A stretch of DNA of 64,000 bases from Calamus simplicifolius (lineage: Eukaryota; Streptophyta; Magnoliopsida; Arecales; Arecaceae), in the NCBI GenBank assembly GCA_900491605.1, contig UESW01003834.1, forward strand, positions 230,653 to 294,652, given 5' to 3'. Made by a program: the position numbers and the translations under genes. Shown one piece after another: positions 22,101-32,784 of the stretch; position 1 is the stretch's first letter; each line of letters begins with the position of its first letter. Under the pieces are notes generated by a model, which worked only from the letters and a program-made list of their open reading frames with translations, searched no databases and was not told where the DNA came from.

Positions 22101-23281
22101 CAACAGAGCTTTTATTAAAATTAAAGGAATATCCTGCTGGTACAAGCCTTGACACTGAAATCAAATTTCTAGAGAAACTTGGAATATAAAATGTCTTTTC
22201 CAAATCCAAAACAAAACCAGAATGTAAAATAAGTCTGCACGTTCCAATTGCTTCCACATGTGAACCCATCTTGTTTCCTGAATAGATGCTTTGTTCACTT
22301 CCAATGGTTTCCTTTGATTTAGAAAACCCTGCAAGGTATTTGAAACATGGATTGTAGAACCAGAATCAATCCACCATGTGTTATGACATATAACCAAATT
22401 GGATTCATGACATACGAATGAGGTTAGAGTACCTTTCTTGTCAAGCCAAGCTTTGAATTTGAGACAATCTTTCTTTATATGCCTTTCTTCTTGCAAAAGA
22501 AGCACTTGGACTCCTTCTTGTCTTCTGTATGGATGGATACTTTACCCTTTCCTTTGCGTTTGGCTTTGGGAGCTTTAGTCTTTCTCTGAGTGACTAAATG
22601 TGCACTTTCTCCCATTTCTAAAATCAGCCTCCCTTCCTCTTGAACACACATGGTCAGAAGTTCATTAATTGACCATTTGTCCTTATGTGTATTGTAAGAT
22701 ATTTTGAAGGGACTATATTGCTGTGGGAGTGAGCTCAAAATAAAGTGCACCAAGAAAGATTCTGACATCTCAACCTCTAGGGATTTCAACTGAGCCGCAA
22801 TGTCCCTCATCTTCATGATGTGCTCACGCACACCTCCAACCGTAGTGAGCTTCATTGATGATAATTTTGTCATTAGGGTGCTAGCCATTGCCTTATCTGA
22901 AGACTCAAATTGTGCATCAATAGCCTTCAGAAGTTCCTTGACATTTTTGCACTCAGGAATTGAACCACGTATACTAGCAGAAATTTTAGTACGTATGAAC
23001 ATCATACTGAGGCGATTGGACCGTTCCCATCGTTCATACGCAGCAATCTCAGCCTGAGTGCTAGTAGATGTAACTGAATGTGGTTCATCCTTCCTGATAG
23101 CATAGTCAATATCCATGCACCCTAATTGAAGAAGAATTCTCTCCTTCCATAATTTATAATTATCACCACTTAAATCGGGAATGTCACATTTCATATCAGA
23201 AATATTAACAGGCAAAATAGCTGCATAAAAAATAAAATCATGTTCATGTAATTGAATTTGAGGCATATAACTTGATGTCAT
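19181..23281 (-). pseudogene. copia gag-pol, three frameshifts
   Basis: Reading on the minus strand from 23281: gag (UBN2-type, 23281-22475), a CCHC knuckle CFFCKKKG split by a frameshift near 22488, then aspartic protease with WWIDSGSTIHVS (near 22360), GAG-pre-integrase WHRRLGHIS, and an integrase core with HTDICSPD, VRSDRGGEYY and PDQNGVAERRNR (the DDE triad). These are followed by reverse transcriptase with the YVDDILLAT catalytic motif, and RNase H with YSDSDFAGC and MEAEFVA. Breaks: one base is missing near 22488 (knuckle), one near 22313 (after protease) and one near 19447 (RNase H). Downstream of the last break the normal end (KNHKSGSRSKHIDIKY ... DPLTKGM) is still open in another frame to 19181. 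All other motifs are intact, so decay is minimal. The central 980-residue frame spans 22269-19327. Confidence 0.93.
22475..23281 (-). CDS. copia gag
   Basis: A 268-residue frame starting MTSSYMPQ. It contains LSGDNYKLWKERILLQLG near residue 40 and an Arg/Lys-rich C-terminus (TKAPKAKRKGKGK) before the zinc knuckle. It would form the virus-like particle and bind RNA. It ends prematurely inside the knuckle through a one-base deletion (GGCAT in place of an expected GGCCAT), which also uncouples it from pol. Confidence 0.88.
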   Translation of the reverse strand: MTSSYMPQIQLHEHDFIFYAAILPVNISDMKCDIPDLSGDNYKLWKERILLQLGCMDIDYAIRKDEPHSVTSTSTQAEIAAYERWERSNRLSMMFIRTKISASIRGSIPECKNVKELLKAIDAQFESSDKAMASTLMTKLSSMKLTTVGGVREHIMKMRDIAAQLKSLEVEMSESFLVHFILSSLPQQYSPFKISYNTHKDKWSINELLTMCVQEEGRLILEMGESAHLVTQRKTKAPKAKRKGKGKVSIHTEDKKESKCFFCKKKGI

Positions 23282-24631
23282 GTTTTACCAATGTAAACAT
23301 GCAATAACATGAATCAATAACATACAATAACTACCTGTGGGCTAAGTTATTATACTCAAATAGACTCATTAGCTTAATGATGTGACTAACAAATTATATT
23401 CCTTTCTTAATTCCTGTGGGTAATTAAGAAAATAATTTGTTATCGCATCCTAATTAATTATATTAGTGCAACAAAAATTCCTGTGGGATAAGATTCATTA
23501 CATTAATATAATTAGTCACAATTAATGTCATCTAACCTTATGTGATCTTTGCAACTCAATATATAATTTTGATTAATCAAAGATGCTGTGGCTACTCCTC
23601 AATTAATCAACATCATATTGATCACATGACATTATATGCATATAGATTAACCAATTTAGCATGATTATTAGGTAGTGATCTTAATCAACGTAACATTTCC
23701 AAATCAAGATCTGAGTTAGTCAAATTGGCCAGGCCAGTGAAAGAGAAGTGGGGGTCCCCGTTGCTTTCCTTAGGTCAGTCAACGGAACCAATTAAGTAAC
23801 CACAATCTCTTTACCTTTCTAGACACCAACTGACCAATCAGACCTTGAAAGGATTTGCACTGTGATTTTTACACTACCACCAAATTCATGCATAGAATAA
23901 ATCTAGTATGCAGAACAGAAGATAACATTTCAATATCTATTTAATGAATTTTAAAATTATCATCTTAAGAAAAAATTTTGTTAATTAAAACACGTCCGGC
24001 CGTAGCTCATTATTCCCTTGGGCCAGTCTATGCAAAACACCGTAGGCATAGAGACTCAGGAGGCGTATTTTAATACAAAAATTTAAACTCAAGAAACAAA
24101 TGATAAAAATAAATCATGTTACATGATTTAATAAAACATTAAACAGATAATAAATGCATTTAAAATCCAACCAATCCAGATTTTAAATCCCGTGAGAGAA
24201 CGGAAAGACCATAAGCGAGAAAAACGAAAACCGAAAGTTTTCTCTCTTTTTTAATATTTCACCGATGTGGTTATTGAAGCCACGTTTCCGCTGCATTTCT
24301 CTCCTTTAGTTTTTCTTTTCTTTAATGCTACGTTTCTTTTCTTTTTCTTTCTTTAATGCTATCTCTTTAATACCATAAAAAGAAATCCGGGAAACCTTTA
24401 ATGCTAGAAAGAAATCTTTAATAGAAAAGAAAGAAGCCACGTTTTGTTTCCGCAAAAATCGGAATCTGAAATAGGTTTAATGGTTTCTGTCAATTCCGTG
24501 AACAAAGATAAGAACTGATCGAAACCAACCTGAGATCCGAAAAACTAAAAACGAAAAACACGGCATAAATTGCTTGAAAAGAGAAACTTGATAGAAATCT
24601 TCGCAAAATAAGGCAGAGGTTTTAACCTTGC
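23282..24631 (-). other. copia 5' leader, non-coding
   Basis: About 1.35 kb between primer-binding site and gag. The block TTCCTGTGGG or CCTGTGGG appears three times (near 23333, 23412 and 23480), each followed by an AT-rich run. No ORF of interest. It probably holds packaging and dimer signals, which cannot be read from sequence alone. Confidence 0.5.
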
Positions 24632-24643
24632 TCTGATACCAAA
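24632..24643 (-). other. copia primer-binding site
   Basis: TTTGGTATCAGAGC on the element strand, next to the 5' LTR, matches the 3' end of initiator-Met tRNA. It is the minus-strand primer site. Confidence 0.92.
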
Positions 24644-25138
24644 TGTTAGACTTAATTTGCTTAAACATAATTACCTCCAGCCATTATTATTTAATGGTGG
24701 TAAGGAATCCGATCTTCCTGGTTTTCTTTGGACTGCACGGGAGATCTTCCTTTCTTAACGATCTCGATTGATCTTCCCTTTGATCTTGATCTCGATTGAT
24801 CGGATGGATCGGTCTTCTAATCAACGAGCTCTCGCATTCAGATGGTGTATGCCTTCATGATTGCTCTTGATCAGGGACTCAATTCCAATGCCTCCGCTTT
24901 TAGGTTTCTCTCTTGAGAACCTTAGGATCTCTCTCGAGAACCTTGTTCTGAAACTTTAGGATCTCTCGAGAGAGAGTGTTGTGAAACCTTAGGATGGGTC
25001 CCTTTTTATACCCATTTCCTTCAACGCATGCCCCATCAAGCGAGCGTTTAGGAATTAAGGGAGGGGGGCTGTTATCACTTTAATAGGAGATACGTTTAGT
25101 CAATAAAATTAGGACCATTATTAAGATGGGTTACTACA
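24644..25138 (-). repeat. copia 5' LTR
   Basis: 495 bp, nearly identical to the left LTR. Differences: GGTAAGGAATCC against GGTAAGAATCC, a rearranged GATCTTGATCTCGATTG stretch, and CGAGAGAGAGTG against CGAGAGAACCGTG. It is followed by the target duplication AATAG. Confidence 0.93.
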
Positions 25139-25258
25139 AATAGAAGAAAGTGGGAGCAGCGACCAATCTTCTTGTATGCTTCAGCCAACCCCTTCGAGAA
25201 TCAATTCAGACGAGGCTTGGACTTTTCTTTTGCACGAATGTTGACACTAGGAGTAAGG
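25139..25258 (+). pseudogene. right half of ORF split by copia
   Basis: Continues the frame of 18318-18394 across the copia insertion as RRKWEQRPIFLYASANPFEN, then a basic and aromatic stretch, and ends at GGAGTAAGG, a possible donor site, just before TAA. The family is not recognised. Confidence 0.5.
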
Positions 25259-25889
25259 TAATTTAGGTGGAAATAGGCAAACGGCAGTTCACTACCTCTT
25301 TTTTCTTTTATTATTTTTTTTAATGGTTTAGCTTGGAACAGCAGTTTTAATTTCTGAAAAACTCAAACGATTGTTCACCTCCCTAAAACGCCCTCTGAAG
25401 TTGGATTGATCCATGCTCTATTTTGTCGGTGAGATTAATGATAAATCTGATTTCCTTTAATACTCTAACCATTTGCAGGATAAAACTGAGGATTACATGG
25501 CGAGTTCAGCTTCATAGATAAATTTTGAGGGAAAATTGTTATCTTTTTTCTTTATAGAGAAGGAAAAGAAAAGTATTGGGACTGGTGCGGCGTTGAAATT
25601 TAAATTTTTGTTTCAGGTTGATTGATTGGTGCTGCATTGGGACTACTGTCTTCTTTATGTTTCTTTCTAGGAAATTGTATTAGATCTTTTTTTTTTTTGG
25701 ATTGGAAATCAAAGACATTGCGGATTTATTAATATAGATAAATGGTTTTTTTATTAGGTTATACTTTTATTGTGTGTGTATAATTTAATTTTAATATTTA
25801 ATTTATATAATTTTGTAAAACAGATATAGGTACCCAAACAAAAAAATCCAATAACCAAAAATAAAATGAATTAGAAAAAAAAATTAAGT

Positions 25890-26250
25890 ATTAGCGACCG
25901 CCTAGGCGGTCGCAAATGGCTCAAAAGGATGTCGCCAATGATGCATCAGACCAGAAAAAGAAAATAAAAAATAAAAAATATATAGTATTAGCGACTGCCG
26001 AGGCGGTCGCTAAAGGCCCTTCAGGCGGTCGCTAATAGTCAAATTCTGTCCCTCCACCAAGCGGTCGCTCAAGCGGTCGCTAATACTATAGCGACCGCCA
26101 ATGGCGGTCGCTAAAAGTCTTTAGTTATTAGCAAAGGTCTTTAGCGACGAGTTTCTGGCGGCCATCATGTGGCGGTCGCTAAGCGGTCGCTAAAAACTAT
26201 TAGCAACTGCTTTTTAACTTTTAGCGACCGCCAGTGGCGGTCGCTAAAAA
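25890..26250. repeat. CACTA right subterminal repeats
   Basis: Dense GCGACCGCC / GGCGGTCGC motifs, many as inverted pairs that form small hairpins (for example AGCGACCGCC...GGCGGTCGCT), with TTAGCGAC and CTAAAAG spacers. They mirror the left end. Confidence 0.85.
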
Positions 26251-26254
26251 TATT

Positions 26255-26267
26255 TTTTCTACTAGTG
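26255..26267 (-). repeat. CACTA right terminal inverted repeat
   Basis: TTTTCTACTAGTG closes the element and is followed by TAC. It pairs with CACTACTAGA at the left end. Confidence 0.8.
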
Positions 26268-27380
26268 TACATATTTCCCTAAAAATGATTTATTTCTAAC
26301 AGCTTCATTTTCTTTGAAATATTCACCTTAGGTTTCTCCTCTTCAAGAGCTCCAGTGGTTAACATCACGGACTACCTAGCCTGTTGGATAGAAGAGATCA
26401 GTCTGACACTGATTGCGAGCATGACACTCAAATGAATTGGTACAGTCACTATCTGATGTTTGAATTGAATGATGGTACTGGGAGGCAAGAGTGTGAGTTC
26501 AATGGATATTTTTTTTAAAAGGAAGTGCGATAAATGCCAATGCTATCATACCTGTTATTAGCTTCTTTTCTTGCTTTTGTAGGCAGTAGTCCTTCTGCTT
26601 GCCTTGTAGGCTGAGCTGTGAATTGGCTTGTCTAGCTAAAATGCTTTTTTCTCTTAGAGCCGGGCTTTGATAAGAGAGTTGCTTGAGAGCCTTAATAAGG
26701 GTTTTGATTGTCTGTCTCTTTGTTTAATATAATATCAAGACACTGTTAAGGGAGGCCTCAATATTTTTTTTTATGAGCCACACCTATTAGTGCTCTTTGA
26801 TGCTGGATTGTTTTGGTTTCGTCAGCAACTTTGCATTCATAGGCTTTTGATATTATTCTTTTGTCAGGATGAATTTTTATAGCTGCGCGACCTTTGAGTA
26901 GGCTACAAAGAGTTGTATGATGTGCAGCAAGATTCCCTTAGAATTGATTAACTTTCTGCAATTTTCGTAGTTCATTAATCAATAATCATTTAGAAGTAGA
27001 TGGTTCTAACATTTAATTCCTACCCTCTCTCATTTAATTCTGTCAGGTCTTTTGTGAATGCAAAGTTTCAAAAGGATTTTCTTGATGAATTATATGGGTA
27101 CAGAATATCAAACATGGAATTCCTACATATATATATTTTTTCTTTTGCATGCAGGAACAATTTTCATCAGAAATAGGATATAAACAGTATATTTACCTTG
27201 TGTTTTCTCACCAACTCCAGGGTTGCTTGCTTGCATTAGTCGACTGAGACCTCAAAGTTGATTTCTTAACATTTCCACTTCAGATATCTTCTTTACTTTT
27301 TGTTGATCTGATGTGCTAATGTCAATCTGAAAGCAATCATAATGGTGGGTGCTTTGTTCTCTAAACTGCATAACCTGCAG
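26268..27380. other. SAR1 pseudogene intron, right of CACTA
   Basis: Ordinary AT-rich intron sequence ending in TAACCTGCAG, a good acceptor, just before the last SAR1-like exon. No separate gene seen. Confidence 0.6.
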
Positions 27381-27696
27381 GTGGATGTGGTTGTCTGTAT
27401 AGTTGATGCAGCAGACAAGGACTGATTCCTCGAATCGAACGGGATGCATTGCTGGCAGATGAGCCTCTAGCCAACGCTCCTTTTCTTGTCCTTGGGAACA
27501 AGATGGACATTCCTTGTGCTGCTTCTGAGGATGAGCTCCGTTACTATCAAAGCCTGGCAAACTGCACTACTGGCAAGGGGGGGAGTGAATTATTCCAATA
27601 CCATCATCCGGCCAATAGAGCTTCTTCATGTGCAGCATTGTTTGCAAGATGGGTTATGGTGATGGTTTCAGGTGGCTGTCACAGTACATCGAGTGA
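27381..27696 (+). pseudogene. SAR1-like last exon
   Basis: It begins VDVVVCIVDAADKD, has a TGA at about 27423, then in a shifted frame ALLADEPL, PFLVLGNKMDIP (the G4 NKxD motif) and ASEDELRYY...TTGKG. After a run of seven G the frame shifts again and ends MCSIVCKMGYGDGF, RWLSQYIE, stop at 27694. Order and spacing match the C-terminal half of SAR1. Confidence 0.88.
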
Positions 27697-30262
27697 AGGC
27701 TTTGTAGCTTCTGAACATGATGCATATCAAGCTATCTCACAGTTGTTGTTTGTACAGCTAGCAGCTACATGAAATTGAGTCTGCAGTTGGATGTTCTATA
27801 AAATGTATTTCCAATGTACATATGTAGGAGAAAATATAGTGTTCCTGGGTGGATGCTTCATGGTAATTATCCAAGATTTTTATATGTTAGCAGCTTGTTG
27901 CACAATAGACTATTGGAAGAACTGGAACTTGGTTCTGATATTTTGGATAGCAGGTTCTATTGAAGTTAGAACTTCTTGATTTGTAATCTTCCAAGCCAAA
28001 CTAAAGATTGATTTTTTTGCAGCTGTTAAGCTCAGCCTTGATTGGATGTTAAAGTTTGTCTAGAAGTTTGCAAGCCAAATGAAAATGGTAGTCCTAATAT
28101 GTGCCAAATAAGAACATTAGTCCCAATAAGTTGCCGGCTTTTTGTCCATGTAGAACATGAGTTCCTAACCCAAGATGATACAGTAGATCTTTTCTATATA
28201 TAGCCATATGTAATCTTTTTTAAAGAAGAGCCTGAATACAGAAACAAAGAGTTCAAAAGAGATGAATTAGGGGTAGGGGTACATGGGTTTGAGGTTTGTG
28301 AGCGATTTTATGAGGAGATAATTCTTATTATCTTCATTATTCTTTTGATAGTAGATTTTTTTTTTTTTTTCAAGTTAAGGGTGTGGTGTTATCCGATTGT
28401 CATCAAAATAAAGCACATTATTGGATTCTCAATACTAATAAAATTAAGTGATTGATCTCAATAAGTTCTTTGGTATGTGGTTACCTTCCTAATCTTAGGG
28501 ACTCTTATTCGTCGGAAGTTTATTGGAAACTATGATTTGAATGTTGGAACTGTGATTTGGAGGACTCTTGATCCAGCCTATTTTGTGGTTACAAAACATT
28601 TGATCCATTTGTCGCACTGGTTATCACTTTGGTGATCGTTTGAGAAGGCAGCCTGTGGCCAAAACCTTGTACCCAATGGCTTGACACTGCTCATATATGA
28701 CTAGGCTAGACATAGTATATAGCTTTGCTAAACATTTACCAATATACCAGAAGGTTGCCAGGGTGGTATTTTCTTTGAGCTAAAGCTCTGCTGGAACCCA
28801 GCTGCAAGTTATGAAAGAAATTGTCCTACAAACCTAATGAAGTTGAAAGGTACTGACTGTTTCTGCAACAGTCAGTACTTGATCTAAAATCTCATCAAAA
28901 CCCTTCAGCATTGCTGCAGTTGTTTTAGGACTACAATTTTTTAGCATCCAATTATTCATCAATAGATATAATTAATTAGGCCTTATTCATCAGATAACGG
29001 GAACCCACGTAAGTCTGCTTAAAAGCATACCCTTCAAATTACAACAGTAGGAGGTGATTGCTTAAAAATACCCTTCAAATTGTTGGTTGGCATTCTCTTC
29101 AAAAAATTTTAAGGACAGGTAGTGCAACAGAAAAAATTAAAAGGTAAGTTGATTGATAAAAATTAAACTTAAAAATTAAATATATAAAACTGTAACAATT
29201 TGGATTGAATAAAATTTTGTTAATGAAAAAAGTTCTAACAAAACATATTTTTACTAATATCTCAAAAATTATTTTTTATAATGAATTAGAAGAATATACA
29301 CACACTGCAATCTTAACTCTAATTCAAACATTAAATTCAATAAAAAATTATAACTCGATAATAAAAAAATATAAAAATTATCCTGAGAATAAGATGCAAT
29401 ATATGGAAATATACTAGAATTCAAGTAGAAATATAAAAATTCAATTAAAATTCAATATTATCTATAACAAAAAATTAAATTATCAAAGTTTTGTTCATAA
29501 ATTTGTTGATTCCTGCGACGTTTGGTGTAATCAGTATTAATTTATTGTATCTTATACTGCTTAAGAGGCTCTGAGCTAAATGATAACATTGTGCTACAGG
29601 GAGAACTACATTTGAAGGGATTTTGCAAAAGATTTGAAATTTGATTGTAAAGTTTTGTTGCAAGTGTGCACAAAATCTAGAATGGAGGAGCCTTTTCCCT
29701 CTCAAAATACTTGTTTGATTGCTTTGCTTGAACTTTATTTTGTGAAATTGACACCTCATAAAACCTGAAAGACAAATATTATGAAATAATCTTCAGCCTT
29801 TTTTACAAACAAACAGAGCTTGCATTTTGCATAGAATCTATCTTATAATAAATCAGGTTTTAAAATCGCTTCTTTTAATAAAAACCTAAGAAACAATCAA
29901 CCAACATGCAGATTATTGCCTAAGACCAAAAAAGAGAGGCAGATTTTTCCACCAAAAGTCAGGTCAAAATTTTTAGCCCATGTCAACCAAAACGAAGCAG
30001 TCACGGCGCTGCACAATATTCAACGGCAAAAGGAGTTCATGGATCATGAATTTGTCAACCTCGCAGTTCTCCCTCTCTTTACATCACCATTGGACTTCTA
30101 AATTGGTGTGGTTTTTAAAATATATTAACCATTCGCAACAATTGGATTCGTTAGATGTCCGGCGCTGAAGTATTAATTGTTTCCTCCAAATCTACAGGGG
30201 TGCTATTAGATGTTCAGACCCATGCAATTACTGTGTCAATGTGCGAGGATTTACATCTTTTA
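27697..30262. other. 3' flank of SAR1 pseudogene, no gene seen
   Basis: It begins with the former 3' UTR. There is an AT-rich patch at about 29150-29480. Short frames (for example 29475-29759 minus and 29916-30101 plus) have no recognisable content. Nothing else supported. Confidence 0.45.
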
Positions 30263-30902
30263 GGTAGTGTTTGAAATAAGGGATAAGAGAGGATATCCCT
30301 GGATATCCCCTCTTATTTTCAAAAGCCATAACTATAAGGTAGTGTTTGATAGCCTAAAAGCTATCCCTGGATAAATGTACGGGATAGCATTTATCCAGGG
30401 GATAGTTGAGGGAATAAGCATTTTTTAAAATTACAGGTTTGCCATCAAGGGATAACATTAGTTGTTCCTGGGTTCCCTAGGGAATAAGTTCAAGGGATAA
30501 CCCATGGTTAACCATGGGTTATCCCCTCTAGTTAAATTTTTTCAGACCTATCCCTTCTAGCTATAGCATTTGGGAATAAGGAGGGATATCCAGGGGATAT
30601 CCTTCCTTATCCCCCATATCAAACACTACCTAAGGGATAGCTGGGAATAAAGTTAACCAAAGGAATAATTCATGGTTAATCATGGTTAACCATGGGATAT
30701 CCCCTTAAGTTATTTCCTAGAGAATGCAGGAATAGCTGGTTATCCCTTCAAATAAAGTAACAAAAAGTTATCCTATGAATTTATCTTTTTGCATTTGATA
30801 TGATCAATGGGATAGCCAAGGGATATCCCTAGGGATAGCTAGGGAACAAACTCTATCACATACACTTATCCAGAGATAATATTTTTTCTACCAAATACTA
30901 CC
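30263..30902. mobile_element. Tourist-like MITE (outer)
   Basis: Left end GGTAGTGTTTGAAATAAGGG and right end ...CAAATACTACC are inverted repeats, flanked on both sides by TTA (30260-30262 and 30903-30905), the 3-bp target typical of PIF/Harbinger-Tourist MITEs. The interior is full of GGGATAACC/GGATATCCC palindromes. A second copy (30338-30630) is inserted within it. Confidence 0.7.
30338..30630. mobile_element. Tourist-like MITE nested in its own family
   Basis: GGTAGTGTTTGATAGCC...ATATCAAACACTACC, 293 bp, flanked by TAA (30335-30337 and 30631-30633). The subterminal sequences pair crosswise with the outer copy, so it lies in the opposite orientation. Palindromic core CCATGGTTAACCATGG. Confidence 0.7.
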
Positions 30903-30905
30903 TTA

Positions 30906-31644
30906 GAGTTTAAATCTGTTATTATAATCAAAATAAAATGTGGCACATCATTATTCCTATTAGCTTGCTATTAATTTTTCTTCTTTTTGTCCCTTGATTT
31001 GGACTATTTCAACACCAAGTGGCATTGTTACATTCCAGTAGGCAAAGTCCCTTGTCGTTTAATTAGATTAGGCGATTAAGCATCAGTGCCAACTCTCTCT
31101 TTTTCTTTTCTTTTTTTTTTTTAACCATGGAAAGCCCATGATAACATGCAGTCGTGTCGCAACGTAACATGGTGGACGCGTGTCTAGCAATCATCGGCTA
31201 CCGTACATTGAACCCCATGGATGGCCCTCGACGCTCTCTCGTATCATGGATCACATGCCTTGGAATTATGCCTCTCTCGTATGTATCACATGCCTTGGAA
31301 TTAATTATGCGCTCGTGGCTCCGAAAGGATGAGTTCAAGCGAGATGGCAGGAATCCAGTTCGATGCATCATCTGCTACGTCGGTCGGTGATGAGAAAAAA
31401 GCTCATATTTCGGAAGTAAAACGTGTTCGCAAAGGTGGTGCCGAATAAAGCATTATGAAGTGGTTCGTGATTTGTACGACGTTGTTGCAGGCTTCAACGT
31501 CGACATCAGACGAACATATTTCAATAATTGCTAGTAAGTAAACCGTGCGCAACATAGGCTTGGTTCTCACTGTTTAAATTAAAGTTGTTAATTAATATTA
31601 ATAGGATATTGAATATATTACTCTGATGCCAATGTGTACACTGG
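30906..31644. other. Intergenic, no gene supported
   Basis: Contains a small local duplication near 31230-31305 (ATCACATGCCTTGGAATTA twice). The 78-residue frame over it (31154-31390) has no recognisable similarity. Confidence 0.4.
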
Positions 31645-31951
31645 TCAGTGTTTTAAAAATTAGATCGGATCGATCGATCCAATCGATCTAATCGGATCAT
31701 CAGTTCGGTCCGATTTTATTATTAAAGTTGATCTATTTATGATCCGATGAAAACCGAAAAAATTTATTGAATCGGCTGGGTTTCGAACCGGTCCAATCCG
31801 ATTTTTAGATTTTATTATTTATATTATTAAAATAAAAATTAATTATAATATTATTCCATCCAATGAAATCGTTCATCCGGTTCAACCGATTGATCCATAC
31901 CCAAATGTTAAGTCATTTCGTTGTTCGATCCAGTTTTTAAAATATTGATAC
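31645..31951. repeat. fold-back repeat (MITE-like)
   Basis: The left side TCAGTGTTTTAAAAATTAGATCGG and the right side CGATCCAGTTTTTAAAATATTGATA are imperfect inverted repeats. The interior is rich in GATCGG/CCGATC pieces. It resembles a widespread plant repeat built from TTTTAAAAACCGGATCGG-type ends; family not determined. Confidence 0.5.
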
Positions 31952-32689
31952 TGGTTGCATATAAAATGATGCAATAAAAATTTCAACAACTTTAATTTAT
32001 TCTTTTATTTGCAACGAAAAATGATCAAGCATGCCAAATTAATCTATATTATTTATGAAATAGTAAAACACAAGCCAACATATTACTATATATTAGGTAG
32101 ACTGACTTGATTTTCATTCTTGCTTGGCATTGGAGCGAGATATATATAAGCGACGAATAAGAGAATAAAGAAGATAAAATTAAGAAATTAAGAAAACTAA
32201 GTTATATAAACTAATTTTGACGTAAACTATATATTTATTTTACTGATAAAGTCTTGAATTTGGTTTGAAGTTGGGATCGATGAGATCCTTGCTAATGCCA
32301 TTTAGTCTTGTATTTATAAGGCTCTGATTGTAACCACACGTGTCAAATGGATCAAAACTTCCAGCAACCTTTTCTGATTTCAATAGTTTATTCTACAAAC
32401 TATAAAAAAAAAAAAAATTGGTTCATTTGTAACTCCTCACGAGCTCTACAGTTTGAAACATCAAAGCTTGCCAATAGATATCGATCTAAAGCTTTATTTT
32501 TCAGCAGCCAAAATACGATGTAAAAATCGAATGTCAAAAATATAATAGTTTTAAAATATAAAAGGTTAAACTGTAATAATTTAAAGTTTAAGAATTAAAA
32601 TGTACTTAAGTGAAAGTTTAAGGATAAAGAGTATATCTTCGCCTTGTTTAGTTTATATAACTAATGGTGGCCGGAAGCGTAATATCTCT
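31952..32689. other. Intergenic AT-rich, nothing recognised
   Basis: No ORF or repeat structure I can support between the fold-back repeat and the LINE tail. Confidence 0.45.
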
Positions 32690-32784
32690 TTCTATTTTTT
32701 TAATTTTTTTTGTTTTGGTATAGTTGAGTGATCACACCAATTTAGGATGAGTCGAACCCGATATATCAGAGTACAAAATTTAGA

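Larger units (their letters stand above)
18395..25138 (-). mobile_element. Ty1/copia retrotransposon, recent
   Basis: The element is on the minus strand, 6744 bp, with LTRs at 18395-18887 and 24644-25138 and a perfect 5-bp target duplication AATAG (18390-18394 and 25139-25143). The initiator-Met primer-binding site TGGTATCAGAGC is directly inside the right LTR (24632-24643) and the polypurine tract AAGTGGGAGAA directly inside the left LTR. The LTRs are nearly identical: I see one single-base indel and two short clustered differences. The internal order is gag, protease, integrase, reverse transcriptase, RNase H, typical of copia. The coding region carries three single-base deletions, so the copy cannot make its own polyprotein as read here. 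Confidence 0.95.
12998..26267 (+). mobile_element. CACTA (En/Spm) transposon with nested copia
   Basis: The left end CACTACTAGA and the right end TCTACTAGTG form CACTA terminal inverted repeats. The flanking trinucleotides are TAT and TAC, a 3-bp target duplication with one mismatch. Both ends carry subterminal GCGACCGC/GCGGTCGC repeats. Inside is a TNP2-type transposase pseudogene (15565-17046), a short coiled-coil ORF, and unexplained ORFs. A 6.7-kb copia element (18395-25138) is inserted within it. Without the copia element, the CACTA is about 6.5 kb. It sits in the last intron of the SAR1 pseudogene, in the same direction. Confidence 0.88.
5698..27696 (+). pseudogene. SAR1-like small GTPase pseudogene
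   Basis: SAR1 is the small GTPase that starts COPII coat assembly at the endoplasmic reticulum. Pieces seen in order: exon 1 start (5698, duplicate at 5858), the G1/P-loop part DNAGKTT with HMLKDE (9076-9135), the switch region with PTSEEL, IGKIKF and DLGGH (9253-9380), and the last exon with LGNKMDIP (G4), ASEDELRYY, TTGKG and, in another frame, MGYGDGF...WLSQYI-stop (27381-27696). Together these match a near full-length SAR1 in exon order, so this is a decayed gene with introns and not a retrocopy. Disablements: in-frame stops at codon 8 (copy A) or 7 (copy B) of exon 1, an LTR element inside exon 1, a frameshift near 9285, a TGA near 27423 and a shift at a run of seven G near 27577. The last intron (9381-27380) is about 18 kb because of a CACTA element. 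SAR1 is preferred over ARF because of the HMLKDE, PTSEEL and C-terminal motifs. Confidence 0.88.
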
